This document shows positions 25,760 to 35,329 of a stretch of 49,350 bases of DNA, piece after piece. This stretch comes from Irregularibacter muris. GTDB lineage: Bacteria > Bacillota > Clostridia > Eubacteriales > Garciellaceae. The notes beneath the pieces were generated by a model. That model did not search any database. It was not told where the DNA came from and worked only from the letters and a program-made list of their open reading frames with translations. The stretch's first letter is position 1. Each line of letters opens with the position of its first letter. The stretch is from assembly GCF_024622505.1 (NCBI RefSeq), contig NZ_JANKAS010000018.1, positions 1-49,350 of the forward strand, written 5' to 3'. The position numbers and the translations under genes were made by a program.

Positions 25760-27766
25760 TTATATTCTTCTGGCCGCGTGGAAGCCTTCATGAACAGCTT
25801 GTATGATTTTCCGTGGATTGTTTACATCTCCTACAGGAATAATTTCCATCTCTTTGCCATTTCTCCTTAAATCCTCCAATAATTTTCTTTCAGCCTTTAA
25901 ACCTAAGGCACAAACTACTGCATCTCCCTTATATTCAACTTCTTGATTGTCTACTGTACATTTTACATATTTTCCAGTCATTTCATCAATTTTATGGTCT
26001 ACCCTTACCTTTACTCCTAATTCTGCAAGTTTAGAGTTTAATACCCACTTGGTATAGATGGCTAGATCCATAGCAGGCTCAGGTAACTTATCAATCATAG
26101 TAACATTTTTCCCTAATTCTGCTAAGAACATTGCCACTTCACAACCTATTAGACCGGCACCACATACGATAATGTCCTTTCCTTCAGGGATATTCCCATC
26201 TAGTACCTTCAGGGGATCAACTATTGTGGTATCTTCTGCACCCTTTATCCCCGGTTTATAAGTAACTGCTCCTGTGGCTACAATGACCGTATCAAAGTTC
26301 CCTTTCTTAATCATTTGTGCAGTAACCTCTGTTCCCGTTTTAATCTTAGCCCCACTATTTTCTACTGCATGAATTAAATATTTGGTATAATCACGATAGT
26401 CTATTTTAAAGTCTGGCAAGCCTACATAATATAAGGCTCCACCTAGTCTATCGTCTTTTTCAAATAAAGTCACATCATGTCCTCTTTCCATAGCTGTTAA
26501 AGTAGCTTGCATGCCTGCCGGTCCCGATCCTACAATGGCAACCTTTTTCTTCCTTTGGGTAGGAGATACTTGAACAAATCCCTCAAATTCCTTTCCTGCC
26601 TCAGCATTTACTGCACAGGAAATTCCTCGAAAAGCCATTACTTCTCCTAAACATTCGTTACAGCGAAGACAACGACGTATCGTTTCTGCTTCTCCCTCAG
26701 CAATCTTGTTGGCATAGTCAGGATCTGCAATAGTCTGACGTCCTATAGATACAAAATCAGCTTCATTCTTTTCTAGAATCTCCTCTGCCATCTCAGGAGG
26801 TATACTTCCTACGGTGATCACTGGTACTTTTACATATTTTTTCACCGCTGCCGCAAGATGTTTTAAGGATCCTCTTGGAGTATAGTTTGGTGGTACCCAC
26901 ATCGATGTGGCTACTCCTTGACTTAGGTTTTTCCCCTCTGCTGATTCTTCCCCAGCCATGACCGCATTATATTTGTGTAATCTTGAATCCCATGTTCCTG
27001 CAGAAACATGGATAGCATCTGCTCCTGCTTCCTCAGCCCATTTTGCAAAAGTGCAGGCTTCTTCAAGGGTTATACCATTGGGAACATCTTCATCGGCAGA
27101 TAGACGATAGATTAATGGAAAATCTTCCCCCGCATGTTTCTTCATAGCTCGAATGGTTTCTAAGGCAAATCGTGCCCTATTTTCAAGACTCCCCCCATAT
27201 TCATCTGTTCTTCTGTTGGTATAGGCTGAGAGAAACTGTAATGGCATGTACCCATGGGCACCATGTAGTTCTACTGCATCAAAGCCACATTGTCGAGCTC
27301 TTTGAGCTGCCATTGCGTATTTTTCAATTAACTCTTTAATTTCTTCTATAGTCATTTCCCTAGGAGTATCATCAGGTAGTTGAAAAGTTCCTACTCCTGA
27401 TGGAGATATGGGTTGTTCACCGGTTACTCCCTCACTAGCAAAGCATCCACCATGGGCCAACTGCAGACAAACTTTTGCTCCTCCAGAATGTGCAGCATGA
27501 GGTATACGACTAAGTCCTGGCATAAAACCAACCTTGGTGATTTCAATCTCTCCCGGAATGACCCTTCCTAAGGGATCGGGACAACAAACCTCGGTAATAA
27601 TCAATCCTACTCCTCCATTTGCCCTTCTTGCATAATAGTTCACAATGACATCAGATACCGTACCATCTGCTGCCGCAAGATTTGTGCCCATACCCGGCAT
27701 AATCATGCGGTTTTTTAATTCTAAATTTCCAATTTTCCCTGGCTCTAACAACTTTTCAAATTTCAT
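25760..27766 (-). CDS. NADH:flavin oxidoreductase, 2,4-dienoyl-CoA reductase (FadH) / old-yellow-enzyme family
   Basis: About 668 residues from the ATG at 27764-27766, which stands 6 bases after GGAGGG; an ATG one codon earlier and an open frame to 27898 are less likely. The N-terminal FMN-binding TIM barrel (about 1-330) has FDAVELHGAHGYMPLQFLS and RLSADEDVPNG. A four-cysteine cluster follows, CLRCNECLG with ISCAVN, for a [4Fe-4S] centre. The C-terminal half has AIVGSGPAGMQATLTA and DIIVCGAGLIGCEVAMFLA for FAD and NAD(P)H. It is a monomeric, bacterial-type enzyme that reduces enoate or dienoyl-CoA double bonds. It is isolated in its own unit and has no clear link to polysaccharide synthesis. 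Confidence 0.92.
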   Translation of the reverse strand: MKFEKLLEPGKIGNLELKNRMIMPGMGTNLAAADGTVSDVIVNYYARRANGGVGLIITEVCCPDPLGRVIPGEIEITKVGFMPGLSRIPHAAHSGGAKVCLQLAHGGCFASEGVTGEQPISPSGVGTFQLPDDTPREMTIEEIKELIEKYAMAAQRARQCGFDAVELHGAHGYMPLQFLSAYTNRRTDEYGGSLENRARFALETIRAMKKHAGEDFPLIYRLSADEDVPNGITLEEACTFAKWAEEAGADAIHVSAGTWDSRLHKYNAVMAGEESAEGKNLSQGVATSMWVPPNYTPRGSLKHLAAAVKKYVKVPVITVGSIPPEMAEEILEKNEADFVSIGRQTIADPDYANKIAEGEAETIRRCLRCNECLGEVMAFRGISCAVNAEAGKEFEGFVQVSPTQRKKKVAIVGSGPAGMQATLTAMERGHDVTLFEKDDRLGGALYYVGLPDFKIDYRDYTKYLIHAVENSGAKIKTGTEVTAQMIKKGNFDTVIVATGAVTYKPGIKGAEDTTIVDPLKVLDGNIPEGKDIIVCGAGLIGCEVAMFLAELGKNVTMIDKLPEPAMDLAIYTKWVLNSKLAELGVKVRVDHKIDEMTGKYVKCTVDNQEVEYKGDAVVCALGLKAERKLLEDLRRNGKEMEIIPVGDVNNPRKIIQAVHEGFHAARRI

Positions 27767-27860
27767 CATTATCCCTCCATTTTTTGTTATTATCTCTTCT
27801 ATTATTGGTCTATTCTTATTAAGGAATTCATTAATCTTGCTTGATTTTCCTTTGAGAGAT

Positions 27861-27918
27861 AAAAAAAAGAAATCCCCTATCTTTGTGCACATGTACAATA
27901 TAGGATTTCATTTTTTTA
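27861..27918 (-). terminator. Intrinsic terminator or attenuator upstream of the FadH-like gene
   Basis: On the minus strand, GAAATCC pairs with GGATTTC (arms at 27903-27909 and 27869-27875), with A/T extension on both sides and a run of eight T at the end. It would stop transcripts arriving from 28299-29648. As it lies about 95 bases before the reductase start, it could also act as an attenuator. Confidence 0.6.
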
Positions 27919-27945
27919 TTTATTGAATATCTTGTATTATAAGAG

Positions 27946-27982
27946 AAACCTTTCGTTGAAGGATAAATTCAACGAAAGGTTT
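27946..27982. terminator. 15-bp-stem hairpin
   Basis: AAACCTTTCGTTGAA (27946-27960) pairs exactly with 27968-27982 around a 7-base loop. It follows the ugd relic on the minus strand and probably is the terminator that the intact copy once used. Confidence 0.7.
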
Positions 27983-28038
27983 TTCCTCTTATATATATTC
28001 CTCTAGTCTCCTAGATTGGTATCAACACCTAATCCCCT

Positions 28039-28275
28039 CTAATCTAAGCAATACAAGTCCCTTGTATAAACCTTTTCCTTTACATCCTCAAGTTCCTTAG
28101 ACAATCTATTGGACACTATTACATCAGATATCTTCTTATAATTCTTCGAAGTCCTTTACCACCCGTGAATTATAAAAAAATCTTCCTGAAGAACTGGTTC
28201 ATAGACTACGACCTTTATCCTTTTCATGACTCCCTGTATGGATGAGACTCTAAAATTATTGGAATTGGTTTTCAT
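28039..28275 (-). pseudogene. 3' fragment of a second ugd (UDP-glucose 6-dehydrogenase) gene
   Basis: On the minus strand this reads [21 protein letters not shown], then [11 protein letters not shown], and after a frameshift [20 protein letters not shown] and YTRDLYCLD before a stop at 28039-28041. It matches the last 80 or so residues of the intact ugd at 31724-32890 ([40 protein letters not shown]). It lacks about 5 codons in the middle, has a frameshift, and has no 5' part. It is clear debris of a duplicated ugd. Confidence 0.88.
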
Positions 28276-28298
28276 GGTTGGTGTTTTTACTACAACTA

Positions 28299-29648
28299 TT
28301 ATATTTTTTTTATATTTTTTCCTAATAAAAATTCTTCGATAATACTATTAATTTTCGTTGATTCATCCGGGTTAAGTTTATATGTTTTCATATTCCCCTT
28401 ATTTATCATGGAAACAAATTCTGCTAATTCATATCTTAACCCATCGCCTTCAAATTTTTGATAATATTTTTTATTCTCTCCAAAATTTTCAAAACGCATT
28501 TCAAAGTATTCTGTTTTCCACCAGGGAGAGGGCACATAAATATATCCTTTAGTACCTGAGATAATTAAATCACCCTCTGACTTAACTCCTAATCCTACCT
28601 TAGCTGTAGCAATAGCGTCTTTATATTCCAAATTAATCTTTGTAAATAAATCTATTTCTTTCTCACTATCATAATAGGAGTAAAAAGTAGTATTTTCTAT
28701 ATCCTGTCCTAATAGTTTAATAATTGCTAATAAAGGATACGATGCCAATTCTGTAACACTACCACCTGCATGTTTGGGATTTAATTCTCTTAGATTCCCT
28801 TCCACCAATTTTGTAAAGGTAGCATCAATATTTTTAATTTTACCTATAAGGCCACTTTTAGCCACACTTATCAACCTTATAAATCCTGGTGCATAGGCTG
28901 TTTTGATAGCTTCTAAAAGAACACAATCTTGTCTTTTTGCTAAACGATATACTTCCTGTGATTGCTGCGCTGATAAGACCATAGGCTTTTCACATAATAC
29001 ATGTTTTCCTTTAGCAAGTGCCTTCTTTACATACTCGTAATGAGTCAGGTGAGGAGATGCGATATATACTGCATCTATTTTTTCTAGAAACTCATCATAA
29101 TCTAAAGAATAAAAGGCCAGTTCATGCTCTTTCACAAAATGATCAAGGGAAATAGGATTAGGTCCAAAAACCCCTTCAACATTTACTCCACTAACAAACT
29201 TTGATTCTTTAATAAATCTATTAGCAATTCTTCCATATCCTACTAGCCCTAAACTAAGTATTCCATTGTTTTTTGCTCGAAGTTCTGTACTCGATATTCC
29301 CTTTGTTCTTTCTAAATACACTACCTCACAATATTCTTTTAGATAATCAAATTTGCCTATCCAATCAGATCCTATAGCAAAAATATCAATATTATATTTA
29401 AGAATATCATTGATCTTCTGGCCCTCATATTCCTCAATAATGATTTCATCTGCTAAACCACTATTTTTAATGTTTTCAATACGTTTCATAATATCTTGCT
29501 GAACATTCAATTTCCCCCGACTATCATCATAATTATCAGTAGTGACTCCTACAATAAGATAATCTCCCAACTCTTTGGCACGTTTTAATAGACGATAATG
29601 TCCCTCATGGAAAAAATCATAAGTACCGTAAGTGATAACTTTTTTCAT
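28299..29648 (-). CDS. Fusion of TagD-like cytidylyltransferase and Gfo/Idh/MocA oxidoreductase
   Basis: A 449-residue protein. Residues 1-130 are a TagD-type nucleotidyltransferase: [24 protein letters not shown] with HxGH, and the C-terminal [11 protein letters not shown] signature. Residues about 133-449 are a Gfo/Idh/MocA dehydrogenase: [15 protein letters not shown] (Rossmann) and [11 protein letters not shown] (the EKP motif). The first half would make CDP-glycerol or another CDP-polyol, and the second would oxidise or reduce a sugar or polyol. One polypeptide may therefore make an unusual activated polyol. AGGAGG precedes the ATG. The substrate is unknown. Confidence 0.85.
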   Translation of the reverse strand: MKKVITYGTYDFFHEGHYRLLKRAKELGDYLIVGVTTDNYDDSRGKLNVQQDIMKRIENIKNSGLADEIIIEEYEGQKINDILKYNIDIFAIGSDWIGKFDYLKEYCEVVYLERTKGISSTELRAKNNGILSLGLVGYGRIANRFIKESKFVSGVNVEGVFGPNPISLDHFVKEHELAFYSLDYDEFLEKIDAVYIASPHLTHYEYVKKALAKGKHVLCEKPMVLSAQQSQEVYRLAKRQDCVLLEAIKTAYAPGFIRLISVAKSGLIGKIKNIDATFTKLVEGNLRELNPKHAGGSVTELASYPLLAIIKLLGQDIENTTFYSYYDSEKEIDLFTKINLEYKDAIATAKVGLGVKSEGDLIISGTKGYIYVPSPWWKTEYFEMRFENFGENKKYYQKFEGDGLRYELAEFVSMINKGNMKTYKLNPDESTKINSIIEEFLLGKNIKKI

Positions 29649-29685
29649 TTGCTTACCTCCTGAAAACTCATCTAAGTATTATAAT

Positions 29686-30431
29686 CTAATTTCTAGCAAA
29701 TTTCTTTTTTACAGCACTAACCAATGTCTCTACTTCTTCGATCTTCATAAAGTAAATAACGATGAAGTAGACCAATGCTCCCACCCCTATAGAAATTATA
29801 AGAGATAAATTTCCACTTATCATCTTAAATAGAATATTATATGTTCCTTTAGCTATTATGCCCATTAGTAATGAAGCCACCAAAATTTTTACAAATGAAA
29901 TACTTATATCCTTTAAACCAAAGGAACCAACCTTCTTTCTAAAGCTTACAAATAATAATATTGTACAAACAATGGCAGATATACTGGTAGCCAAGGCAAG
30001 ACCACCTATGCCTATAAATCTCGAAAGAATGATAGTTTAATACTATATTTAATCCCATGGATAAAGCAGCATTAATCATTGAGGTCTTGGTATCTTGGAG
30101 TGAATAAAATCCTCTGGATATGATTTGTCTAAGCCCAAAACCAATCATTCCTAGCGAATAATAAAATAATGCACTTGAAGTCATAAATATTGCTTTTTGA
30201 TCAAAATTCCCTCTGCCAAAATAGTAATGGGTAGAGCAAGATATACCATATTTTAACATGCTTATCTTTGAAATCTATAATAAAACAATATTTATCTCTC
30301 TCTTTATAGATAAAAGAGATTAACAATAATAGTTGAGGTGCAGTAGCAATAACACTCCCGATAGCTAGAATGATTATGTTTGTTTTGGAACTCAAAAGTA
30401 TCGACAATTTAGATAGTATTGTAATTATCAT
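29686..30431 (-). pseudogene. MurJ/MviN-like lipid II flippase relic
   Basis: Three frames on the minus strand fit one MurJ-family protein in order. Residues around IIILAIGSVIATAPQLLLLI and YCFIIDFKDKHVK lie at 30431-30240. FGRGNFDQKAIFMTSSALFY and GLRQIISRGFYSLQDTKTSM follow at 30240-30030, and ATSISAIVCTILLFVSFRKK at 29994-29686. The N-terminal third and about 150 residues in the middle are missing, and at least two frameshifts separate the pieces. MurJ moves lipid II across the membrane; this copy cannot work. Confidence 0.8.
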
Positions 30432-30672
30432 TAAAAGAATATCTATTTTTTTATTTTAAATTTTCCTCATTTCAATTAACTTCCTTTTTTCATAAATTAT
30501 AGGCATAAACTTTATATTAGTTTTCTAAGAATAATTCTTTCTACATAATAGTTTAGATACAGATTTTTACAAAAGTTGCTCACATTGTAATCTAGAAAAA
30601 GTTAATATAAAAATAGAACTATTAGCTATTCTATGTAGTTCTATTCTAGAATAACTATTATTTTGTAATTAA
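30432..30672. other. AT-rich spacer with a decayed terminator copy
   Basis: No gene is seen here. At 30611-30664 the stem ATAGAACTA (30613-30621) with TAGTTCTAT (30636-30644) resembles the terminator at 24958-25012. This places the lcp1-terminator-COG2426 arrangement in a second, decayed copy. Any lcp remnant left of it is no longer recognisable. Confidence 0.45.
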
Positions 30673-31128
30673 TTATTTTTTACGGATTATGATAAAAATG
30701 GAAACAATGAAATTTCCAAATTCAATGGCGGAAAAGGTCCATTTTAAACTCTAATAAAGTAGTTACTAACATAACACTCCATATCCCTTTTCCCGATAAA
30801 GGAATATTTACAAACAGCATCAATCTCTATACACTATATTTTTTAATCTTTATACTTTTACTTAAGGATTTTCTTGTAAATTTTTCTACGGTCTTTTAGA
30901 TAATTCTGTATACTTTAGAAAATTTAAAACTAGTCTAATAGTGAATAGTATATAAATGTATTGCTATGGTCCTATAAAACCTAAGATAGTAGATTATATA
31001 GGTGATAGACCAAAGGATATTCCTATAAGAATTCCCTCTTTTAGTTTGATAATTAGTAATACTTCTATGGGTATAACTGCTAATTCAACAACTTAAAAAT
31101 TAAATATGCGTTGTATAAATCTCTCCAT
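30673..31128 (-). pseudogene. Decayed copy of the COG2426 small membrane protein gene
   Basis: In the frame from the ATG at 31126-31128, reading MERFIQRIFNF, then GILIGISFGLSPI and STILGFIG, the sequence follows the intact protein MGELIQEIFNF, AIPIGVSFGLSPL and STILSFIG (25532 onward). Stops interrupt it at several places (after RIFNF, after SFGLSPI and after LGFIG), and later parts drift. Similarity also covers the upstream spacer to about 31215, so a block of DNA was duplicated and has since decayed. Confidence 0.88.
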
Positions 31129-31230
31129 TTACTATTCTCCATCCATACAATTATGAGCATGCTTTATGTATTAAAATATTATTATTTACCTAAATAATAA
31201 TTATCCTTTTGTTATTTTAAATTATAAATA

Positions 31231-31638
31231 TTATTTAAAATCTAGGCTTTCCCCTAATCCTAAATCTTGCTTTATCTTCGTAGTAGATATTTCAGGAGTT
31301 CTCGGTAAATAAATAACTTCACAATAATCCTCTAAAAAATCAAATTTCCCCTTCCAATCTTCTCCTATAACAAAAGTATCTACTTTATATTCTTGCACAT
31401 CACTTATTTTCTGCTCCCAACAAGTTTCTGGAATAACTAGATCTACATATCTAATAGCTTCTAAAAGATTTTTTCTGTCCTCGTAAGAAAAATAGCATTT
31501 TTTCCCTTTAATAGCATTAAATTCATTGGTAGCTAGAGCCACAATTAAATAGTCACCTAACTCCTTTGCAGCTTTTAATAGATTAATATGTCCATAGTGC
31601 AATAAATCGAATGTTCCATAGGTTATAATCTTTTTCAT
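31231..31638 (-). CDS. tagD: Glycerol-3-phosphate cytidylyltransferase (TagD)
   Basis: A 135-residue nucleotidyltransferase, the usual TagD length. It has [33 protein letters not shown] with the HxGH motif, and RTPEISTTKIK, the family C-terminal signature. It makes CDP-glycerol from CTP and glycerol 3-phosphate. The TagB/TagF-like transferase at 38123-39313 is the likely user. GAGAGGGG precedes the ATG; the gene lies 85 bases after ugd, on the same strand. Confidence 0.92.
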   Translation of the reverse strand: MKKIITYGTFDLLHYGHINLLKAAKELGDYLIVALATNEFNAIKGKKCYFSYEDRKNLLEAIRYVDLVIPETCWEQKISDVQEYKVDTFVIGEDWKGKFDFLEDYCEVIYLPRTPEISTTKIKQDLGLGESLDFK

Positions 31639-31723
31639 TTTATAATCCCCTCTCCGATATAATTTTTTTGCAAAATTATTGTATTATACCCAGACCAATT
31701 TAAGCTTTTATATAAAAATGTTC

Positions 31724-32890
31724 CTAATCCCTGTTAAATAAATCCCTTGTATAAACCTTTTCCTTCACATCTTTAAGTTCCTTGGACAATCTATTGGATA
31801 CAATAATATCGGATATTTTCTTAAATTCTTCTAAATCTTTAATTACCCGTGAATTATAAAAAGAATCTTCTTCAAGAACTGGCTCATACACTATGACCTC
31901 TATCCCCTTAGCCTTTATTCTTTTCATAACGCCCTGTATGGATGAAGCTCTAAAGTTATCAGAATTGGTTTTCATGGTTAATCTATATATTCCTACTGTT
32001 TTAGGTTTTCTTTTTGTAATCATATCAGCGATATGATCTTTCCTAGTCCTATTGGCATCAACTATTGCTCCTATAATATTATTGGGAACATCTGCATAAT
32101 TTGCTCTTAATTGTTTGGTATCCTTAGGTAGACAATATCCTCCATAACCAAAGGAAGGATTATTATAATGATTCCCAATTCTAGGATCAAGCCCAACACC
32201 TTCTATAATTTCCTTTGTATTTAGCCCTCTAAGCTCAGCATAGGTGTCTAACTCATTAAAATATGCCACCCTAAGGGCGAGATAGGTATTGGAAAATAGT
32301 TTTACAGCTTCCGCTTCTGTGGAATCAGTAAACAAAACAGGGATATCTTCTTTAATAGCTCCTTGTACCAATAAGTCTGCAAACTTTTTTGCCCTTTCCG
32401 ACTTTTCTCCTACTATAATTCTAGATGGATAGAGATTATCATATAAGGCTTGTCCTTCCCTAAGAAATTCAGGGGAAAATATAATGTTATTTGTATTAAA
32501 CTTCTCCTTAATTTCTTTAGTATAGCCTACTGGTACTGTGGATTTAATAATCATTGTGGCTTCTGAATTAATATACAAAACATCTTCTATCACGCCTTCC
32601 ACAGTACTTGTATCAAAAAAATTCCTTTCAGGATCGTAGTCCGTAGGGGTAGCTATAATAACAAACTCTGCACCTTCATAGGCTTTATTTTTATCCGTAG
32701 TTGCTACCAAATTTAAATTCCTAGTGGTTAAAAATTCTTCAATTTCTTTATCTACTATTGGAGATTGTCTAGCATTTATTAATTCTACCTTTTCCTGAAT
32801 AATATCTAGTGCTACTACTTCATCACTCTGGGCTAATAAGACAGCATTAGACAATCCTACATACCCGGTACCAGCCACTGCAATCTTCAT
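31724..32890 (-). CDS. ugd: UDP-glucose 6-dehydrogenase
   Basis: A 388-residue short-type UDP-glucose dehydrogenase. It has [18 protein letters not shown] (NAD), [24 protein letters not shown], and catalytic Cys253 in [16 protein letters not shown]. It makes UDP-glucuronate from the UDP-glucose supplied by GalU (46935-47849). AGGAGG precedes the ATG, and a promoter with TATAAT is 60-90 bases upstream. A broken second copy of its 3' end lies at 28039-28275. Confidence 0.95.
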   Translation of the reverse strand: MKIAVAGTGYVGLSNAVLLAQSDEVVALDIIQEKVELINARQSPIVDKEIEEFLTTRNLNLVATTDKNKAYEGAEFVIIATPTDYDPERNFFDTSTVEGVIEDVLYINSEATMIIKSTVPVGYTKEIKEKFNTNNIIFSPEFLREGQALYDNLYPSRIIVGEKSERAKKFADLLVQGAIKEDIPVLFTDSTEAEAVKLFSNTYLALRVAYFNELDTYAELRGLNTKEIIEGVGLDPRIGNHYNNPSFGYGGYCLPKDTKQLRANYADVPNNIIGAIVDANRTRKDHIADMITKRKPKTVGIYRLTMKTNSDNFRASSIQGVMKRIKAKGIEVIVYEPVLEEDSFYNSRVIKDLEEFKKISDIIVSNRLSKELKDVKEKVYTRDLFNRD

Positions 32891-32950
32891 ATTAAATTCC
32901 TCCTACGATATATTTTAATCAAAATTATCCTATAAATATTTTCTATAGTC

Positions 32951-32980
32951 ATTATACTACAAATTTCTTTTTTCTTGTAA
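32951..32980 (-). promoter_or_regulatory. Predicted ugd-tagD promoter
   Basis: On the minus strand TTACAA (32975-32980), an 18-base spacer and a perfect TATAAT (32951-32956) lie upstream of ugd. It is back to back with the lcp2 promoter, giving a divergent pair. Confidence 0.6.
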
Positions 32981-33050
32981 TTTCATTTACTCATTTAATA
33001 GTTTGTAATAACTTCTTTACATTCTCCGACATTTCTTAACAATTACTTTA

Positions 33051-33079
33051 TTGGTATTGCCTTTACTATCTGATATAAT
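33051..33079 (+). promoter_or_regulatory. Predicted lcp2 promoter
   Basis: TTGGTA (33051-33056), a 17-base spacer and TATAAT (33074-33079) give a good sigma-A promoter about 80 bases before the lcp2 start. Unlike lcp1, no large palindrome covers it. Confidence 0.7.
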
Positions 33080-33158
33080 AATTCATAGTAATAGCATAAT
33101 ATTCTTTGAATTATAGCCTTTACCAAAAACACTTTTATATTATGCAAGGGGGATAATC

Positions 33159-34154
33159 ATGGCACGAAGAAACAAAAGGAATAAGAGGAAAAAAACTAGC
33201 AAATTATTATTGTTATTTATTATAGTCGGTCTTCTTGGTGGTGCCTTTGGCGCCTATGGATTTAGTATGTTAGATAAAATCAATAATACCAAGATATCTC
33301 AAAGTGATGAAGACCTGGGTATTAATAATGAAGACAACAAAAGCAGCAAGGTGGTAAATATTGCCCTCTTTGGTCTAGACCGTAGAGAAAGTAAAGGGAA
33401 TACTCGATCTGATACTATTATGATTGCTTCTTTAGATAAAGAACATAAAAAAATCAAACTTACCTCTATTATGCGGGACACTTATGTAGACATTCCGGGT
33501 AGAGGAATGGATAAAATTAATCACGCCTATGCCTTTGGCGGTCCTGAATTAGCTATCAAGACCATTAATCAAAACTTTGCTATGAATATAAGGGACTTTG
33601 TAACAGTAGACTTTTATGGATTAGAAAAAATTATAGATGCTATGGGTGGAATAGAGATTGAAATTGCTTCTAATGAAGTGAATTCTTTAAATAAAAATAT
33701 TACTGAAATCAATGATATTACAAAGGAAAATTCCCCTAAAGTAAATAATTCTGGTTTACAAACCTTGACGGGTAGACAAGCCGTAGCCTATGCAAGAATC
33801 CGTAATATAGGTAATGGTGATTATCAAAGAACTGAAAGACAGAGACTAGTTTTAGAACAAGTTATTCATAAGGGAATGAACGCAGGTATAACTAAGTATC
33901 CTAAATTATTAAATACAATGTTACCCTATGTAGAGACTAGTCTTTCTAAAACCGACATGGTTTCCCTTGGCACCTCTACCCTTACCTCAGGAATCAGGAC
34001 TATTGATCAATATCGAATTCCTGTTGATGGGTATGGTGGTGGGCAAAAAATTAATGGAGTTTCCTATATTGTTCCAAATACTTTAGAAGATAATATTAAA
34101 TTATTAAATCAATTTATTTATGAAGATATGAAAGTAACAACAAGAAAGAATTAG
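33159..34154 (+). CDS. LytR-CpsA-Psr (LCP) family transferase 2
   Basis: A 331-residue LCP protein with a very basic N-terminus, one membrane helix (about 17-37), and the extracytoplasmic LCP domain with NIALFGLDRR, MRDTYVDIPGRGMDKINHAY, LTGRQAVAYARIR and ERQRLVLEQ. It is a close paralogue of lcp1 (23936-24889), with an insert near residue 180 (EVNSLNKNITEINDI). It is divergent from ugd, so it probably belongs to the second polymer locus and links that polymer to peptidoglycan. GGGGG precedes the ATG. Confidence 0.95.
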   Translation: MARRNKRNKRKKTSKLLLLFIIVGLLGGAFGAYGFSMLDKINNTKISQSDEDLGINNEDNKSSKVVNIALFGLDRRESKGNTRSDTIMIASLDKEHKKIKLTSIMRDTYVDIPGRGMDKINHAYAFGGPELAIKTINQNFAMNIRDFVTVDFYGLEKIIDAMGGIEIEIASNEVNSLNKNITEINDITKENSPKVNNSGLQTLTGRQAVAYARIRNIGNGDYQRTERQRLVLEQVIHKGMNAGITKYPKLLNTMLPYVETSLSKTDMVSLGTSTLTSGIRTIDQYRIPVDGYGGGQKINGVSYIVPNTLEDNIKLLNQFIYEDMKVTTRKN

Positions 34155-34161
34155 AATATAA

Positions 34162-34196
34162 TACTTTTGATCTGTCAAGTGGACAGATCAAAAGTA
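34162..34196. repeat. 15-bp-stem hairpin after lcp2 that includes an IS3-type end
   Basis: TACTTTTGATCTGTC (34162-34176) pairs exactly with 34182-34196 around AAGTG. The inner CTGTCAAGTGGACAG is one base different from CTGTCAAGTAGACAG, the reverse complement of the right end of the IS3 element at 36266-36285. It is probably the outer end of the older IS3 remnant, starting TG at 34168. It may also stop lcp2 transcripts, although no T-run follows. Confidence 0.55.
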
Positions 34197-34300
34197 AAAA
34201 AATATTATAAGGGTCTGATTTCTATACTCGAATGGAGTTAGACCTTTTAGTTTTCCTGCTATCAGTTTTTTTAAATCCAACCTCCAGTTGTAATTGCTTG
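34168..34300 (-). pseudogene. Remnant of an older IS3-family OrfB, opposite strand
   Basis: On the minus strand the C-terminal end of an IS3-type transposase can be read: YNWRLDLKKL, then LKGLTPFEYRNQ near 34206-34290, followed by the element end at 34168. The rest of the gene cannot be traced up to 34630. So an older element lay here in the reverse direction before the newer one arrived. Confidence 0.55.
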
Positions 34301-34630
34301 TTTTTACCTTAAGAAGTTTAACTTATGCAGTAAGCTTTTCACTTTCTGATATCATCTCTAGATTTTTCCTTGTTGATCATCAAGTACTTCCACGCCGCCT
34401 TTTTTGTATTTTATTACTCAGTAATAAACTTGCTGATAAGAAACTAGATAATTTTCATTATCTTCAATGTAGAAAGATACAATTTCTCACTTTTTGCTTT
34501 TGTCAGTAAAAAGTGGTTCTCTCTCACTTTTATTGGTAAGTGATTGCAGATGAGTAAAGATGATTTTATATTAAAAAGGTAATAAGTATGCCGATATTAT
34601 TTGTAGTCTTTCTACGAAAAAAATAATTGA
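34301..34630. other. Gene-free AT-rich stretch between IS remnants
   Basis: No real coding frame was found. It has a hairpin, CACTTTTT (34488-34495) with AAAAAGTG (34508-34515). It is presumably eroded IS3 DNA or DNA once between lcp2 and the IS insertions. Confidence 0.4.
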
Positions 34631-34668
34631 TGTACTCCCCAATTGTTTATTATAAGGGGAGTTTTATT

Positions 34669-35325
34669 ATGGGAAGAAAAAACAATATATTATATGAAGT
34701 AAAAGTAATGGCTATGAAAGACTATTTTAAAGGATTAAAAAGTGTTAAGAGAATAAGTGAAGAATTAAATATTAATGTTAGTACAGTTAAAACGTCGGTT
34801 AAGATTTATTGTACAAAAGGTGAATCTGGACTGCTACCAAAGAAGATACATAACACATATTCAAAAGAGTTAAAACAAGCAGCTATAGAAGATTATTTTG
34901 CAGGTAAAGATTCTCAATGGGATATCAGTCTAAAATATGGATTATCTTCTCACGCACAGCTTTGAGACTGGATAATGAAGTATAATAGTCATGAAAAGAT
35001 TAAATCATCTACAGGGGGTGACCAAATCATGACTAAAGGAAAATCTACAACAATAAAAGAGCCATTGTTAAGTATTGTATAGAAAATAGTAAAAATTATA
35101 ATAAAACTGCGACAAAATATCAGGTTTCTTACCAGCAAGTTCGTAGTTGGGTATTAAAGTATGAAGAGTTAGGAGTTAATGGACTTTTAGATCGTAGAAG
35201 GAAACGTAAATCAGAAGGAGAACTGATTCAAGTTGATAAACTTAAAACAGAAATGAAACTACTTGAAGCTCAAAATAAGCGTTTAGAGATGGAGAACCTA
35301 CTAAATCAAAGGGGACGAGATTAAA
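34669..35325 (+). pseudogene. IS3-family OrfA, with a nonsense codon and a frameshift
   Basis: It starts at ATG 34669-34671 behind GGGGAG. The first part (to 34965) has the helix-turn-helix unit KSVKRISEELNINVSTVKT and a second such unit. The frame ends with TGA at 34963-34965, where the family has arginine (CGA to TGA). After another frameshift near 35060 it continues as IVKYCIENSKNYNKTATKYQ and VRSWVLKYEELGVNGLLDRR, and ends with a leucine-zipper-like LEAQNKRLEMENLL and a stop at about 35325. OrfA normally binds the element's ends. It is non-functional. Confidence 0.82.
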
Positions 35326-35329
35326 TACT

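Noticed and set aside
34294-34509. A 71-codon plus-strand frame after lcp2
   Set aside because: No ribosome binding site, and its left end overlaps a recognisable minus-strand IS3 remnant.
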